Shown here: positions 62,598 to 64,000 of the stretch, piece by piece
Numbering within the stretch: the first letter of the stretch is position 1
Layout: each line of letters starts with the position of its first letter
Origin: Gracilibacillus salitolerans
GTDB lineage: Bacteria > Bacillota > Bacilli > Bacillales > Amphibacillaceae
Assembly: GCF_009650095.1 (NCBI RefSeq)
Contig: NZ_CP045915.1
Span: 2,294,001-2,358,000 of the forward strand
DNA length: 64,000 nucleotides
Direction of reading: 5' to 3'
The notes under the pieces: model-generated
Seen by the model: only the letters and a program-made list of their open reading frames with translations
Databases searched by the model: none
Told to the model about the DNA's origin: nothing
Made by a program: the position numbers and the translations under genes

Positions 62598-62685
62598 TAG
62601 GGAAGATTTATCATATCTAACAGCAAACATTTATAATATGAAATTAATACGAAATGATTTTGCCTCTTGGGAGGGTGTAAGTAAT

Positions 62686-64000
62686 ATGGCACAATATCTA
62701 GTAATTGTTGAATCACCAGCAAAAGCAAAAACTATTGAAAGATATTTAGGGAAAAAATATAAAGTGAAAGCATCAATGGGGCACGTAAGGGATCTTCCTA
62801 AAAGTCAAACTGGTGTGGATGTTGAAAATGACTACGAGCCCAAATATATAACCATTCGTGGAAAAGGCCCTGTATTAAAAGAATTGAAAACCGCCGCTAA
62901 AAAAGCGGATAAAATCTTTCTCGCAGCCGACCCTGACCGTGAAGGGGAAGCAATAGCATGGCACTTGGCACATAGTTTAAATATTGATTTGGATTCTGAA
63001 TGCCGGGTCGTTTTTAATGAAATTACCAAAGATGCTGTTAAAGATTCTTTTAAACATCCGAGAACAATAAATATGGATTTAGTTGATGCACAACAAGCGC
63101 GAAGAATTTTAGATCGATTAGTTGGTTATAATATCAGTCCACTGCTATGGCAAAAAGTCAAGAAAGGTCTTAGTGCCGGACGTGTCCAATCTGTTGCGGT
63201 TAAAATGATTATTGACCGCGAAAACGAAATTAAAAACTTTAAACCAGAAGAGTATTGGAGCATTGAATCGATTTTTAATAAAGGTAAACAATCATTTGAT
63301 GGTGCTTTTTATGGAATAGATGGTAAGAAAAAAGAACTTCATTCCAAGAACGATGTAGAAAACATATTATCTAAGTTAAAAGGAAATGATTTTTTAGTAG
63401 AAAAAGTTGCTAAACGAGAAAGAAAGCGTAATCCATCACCAGCTTTCACAACGTCTTCTTTACAACAAGAAGCAGCAAGAAAGCTTAATTTCAGAGCCAG
63501 AAAAACGATGATGGTAGCACAACAATTATATGAAGGTATAGATCTTGGTAAACGCGAAGGCGGTATTAACGGTCTTATAACGTATATGCGTACGGACTCA
63601 ACAAGAATATCGGATACCGCAAAAACTCAAGCTCGACAGTATATCGAAAATAAGTATGGAAAAGAATTTACTGATTTCACGAGAAAATCTAAAAATGCTG
63701 AAGGCGCACAAGATGCACACGAAGCAATTCGACCAACAAGTGCACTAAGAGATCCTCAATCACTAAAAGCAGTCTTATCTAGGGACCAATTTAGATTATA
63801 TAAGTTAATTTGGGAACGATTTATTGCCAGCCAAATGGCACCGGCTGTTATGGATACGATGACTGTTCATTTAACAAATCAAGGTGTGGAGTTCAGAGCC
63901 ACAGGTTCCAAGATTAAATTTAAAGGTTTTATGGAAGTGTATATCGAGGGTTCTGATGATCAGAAAAAGCAAAAAGATAAATGGTTACCTGATTTAACAG
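62686..64000 (+). CDS. topA: DNA topoisomerase I (3' end outside the window)
   Basis: The first 438 codons of a type IA topoisomerase that relaxes negative supercoils. The Toprim domain shows [19 protein letters not shown] and metal site [17 protein letters not shown]. The gate domain has the conserved [17 protein letters not shown], and the catalytic Tyr is in [14 protein letters not shown]. The frame is open to the last base, so the C-terminal zinc ribbons are not visible. The start ATG 62686 follows GGGAGGGTG with 9-nt spacing. Confidence 0.95.
   Translation, partial: MAQYLVIVESPAKAKTIERYLGKKYKVKASMGHVRDLPKSQTGVDVENDYEPKYITIRGKGPVLKELKTAAKKADKIFLAADPDREGEAIAWHLAHSLNIDLDSECRVVFNEITKDAVKDSFKHPRTINMDLVDAQQARRILDRLVGYNISPLLWQKVKKGLSAGRVQSVAVKMIIDRENEIKNFKPEEYWSIESIFNKGKQSFDGAFYGIDGKKKELHSKNDVENILSKLKGNDFLVEKVAKRERKRNPSPAFTTSSLQQEAARKLNFRARKTMMVAQQLYEGIDLGKREGGINGLITYMRTDSTRISDTAKTQARQYIENKYGKEFTDFTRKSKNAEGAQDAHEAIRPTSALRDPQSLKAVLSRDQFRLYKLIWERFIASQMAPAVMDTMTVHLTNQGVEFRATGSKIKFKGFMEVYIEGSDDQKKQKDKWLPDLT

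Overview
The window is a low-GC Firmicutes chromosome segment, almost certainly from a spore-forming Bacillaceae and most like the halophilic/alkaliphilic genera (Oceanobacillus, Gracilibacillus, Virgibacillus and relatives). The evidence is the Bacillus-type gene order from rqcH (yloA) to topA, intact sda and spoVM sporulation genes, strong GGAGG ribosome-binding sites, AT-rich codon use, and large GC-rich palindromic repeats between genes. The genus assignment is inference.

Positions 1 to about 13 kb are an accessory zone. Single small genes (sda, an HxlR regulator, a flavodoxin-fold oxidoreductase, two GNAT acetyltransferases, a NUDIX hydrolase, a Cro/CI regulator with its membrane partner, a YesK-like protein, a transglutaminase-like protein, a histidine phosphatase and an atypical SDR) are separated by copies of a dispersed intergenic repeat with conserved ends and a variable terminator-like hairpin. 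Two insertion sequences lie here. One is an IS110-family element with a candidate bridge-RNA region and an Asp-to-Asn change in its DEDD motif. The other is an IS3-family (IS150-like) element with a textbook -1 frameshift signal. Several genes are broken: HxlR, an NADP/F420-type reductase remnant, an SRPBCC tail, and a small membrane gene with an in-frame stop. From 13 to 16.4 kb come the divergent citR/citA pair and a membrane-anchored polysaccharide deacetylase.

From 16.5 kb to the end the conserved core runs nearly unbroken: rqcH, yloC-remA-gmk-rpoZ-coaBC-priA-fmt-rsmB-prpC-prkC-rsgA-rpe, thiN, spoVM, rpmB, yloU-fakA, recG, fapR-plsX-fabD-fabG-acpP, rnc, smc-ftsY-ylxM-ffh-rpsP-khpA-ylqD-rimM-trmD-rplS-lepB-rbgA-rnhB-ylqG-ylqH, sucCD, dprA and topA (cut by the window edge). 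It covers ribosome quality control, nucleotide and coenzyme A supply, translation initiation, Ser/Thr phosphosignalling, phospholipid and fatty-acid synthesis with FapR control, chromosome condensation, SRP targeting, ribosome and tRNA maturation, the TCA cycle and DNA topology. Compared with B. subtilis, def is missing between priA and fmt, sdaAB/sdaAA are missing between fakA and recG, and a frameshifted chemoreceptor plus a yfkK-like gene sit between rnc and smc.

The most unusual signal is a family of four long (about 450-490 bp) nested-palindrome elements at about 30.8, 34.9, 51.3 and 55.7 kb, all in gene-to-gene gaps of the housekeeping cluster. Each has outer inverted arms and two inner palindromic modules. 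The modules carry one of two exchangeable hairpin cassettes, whose stems co-vary by compensatory changes while 7-nt loops are conserved. Cassettes are swapped between left and right modules. They look like structured mobile or regulatory elements rather than genes.
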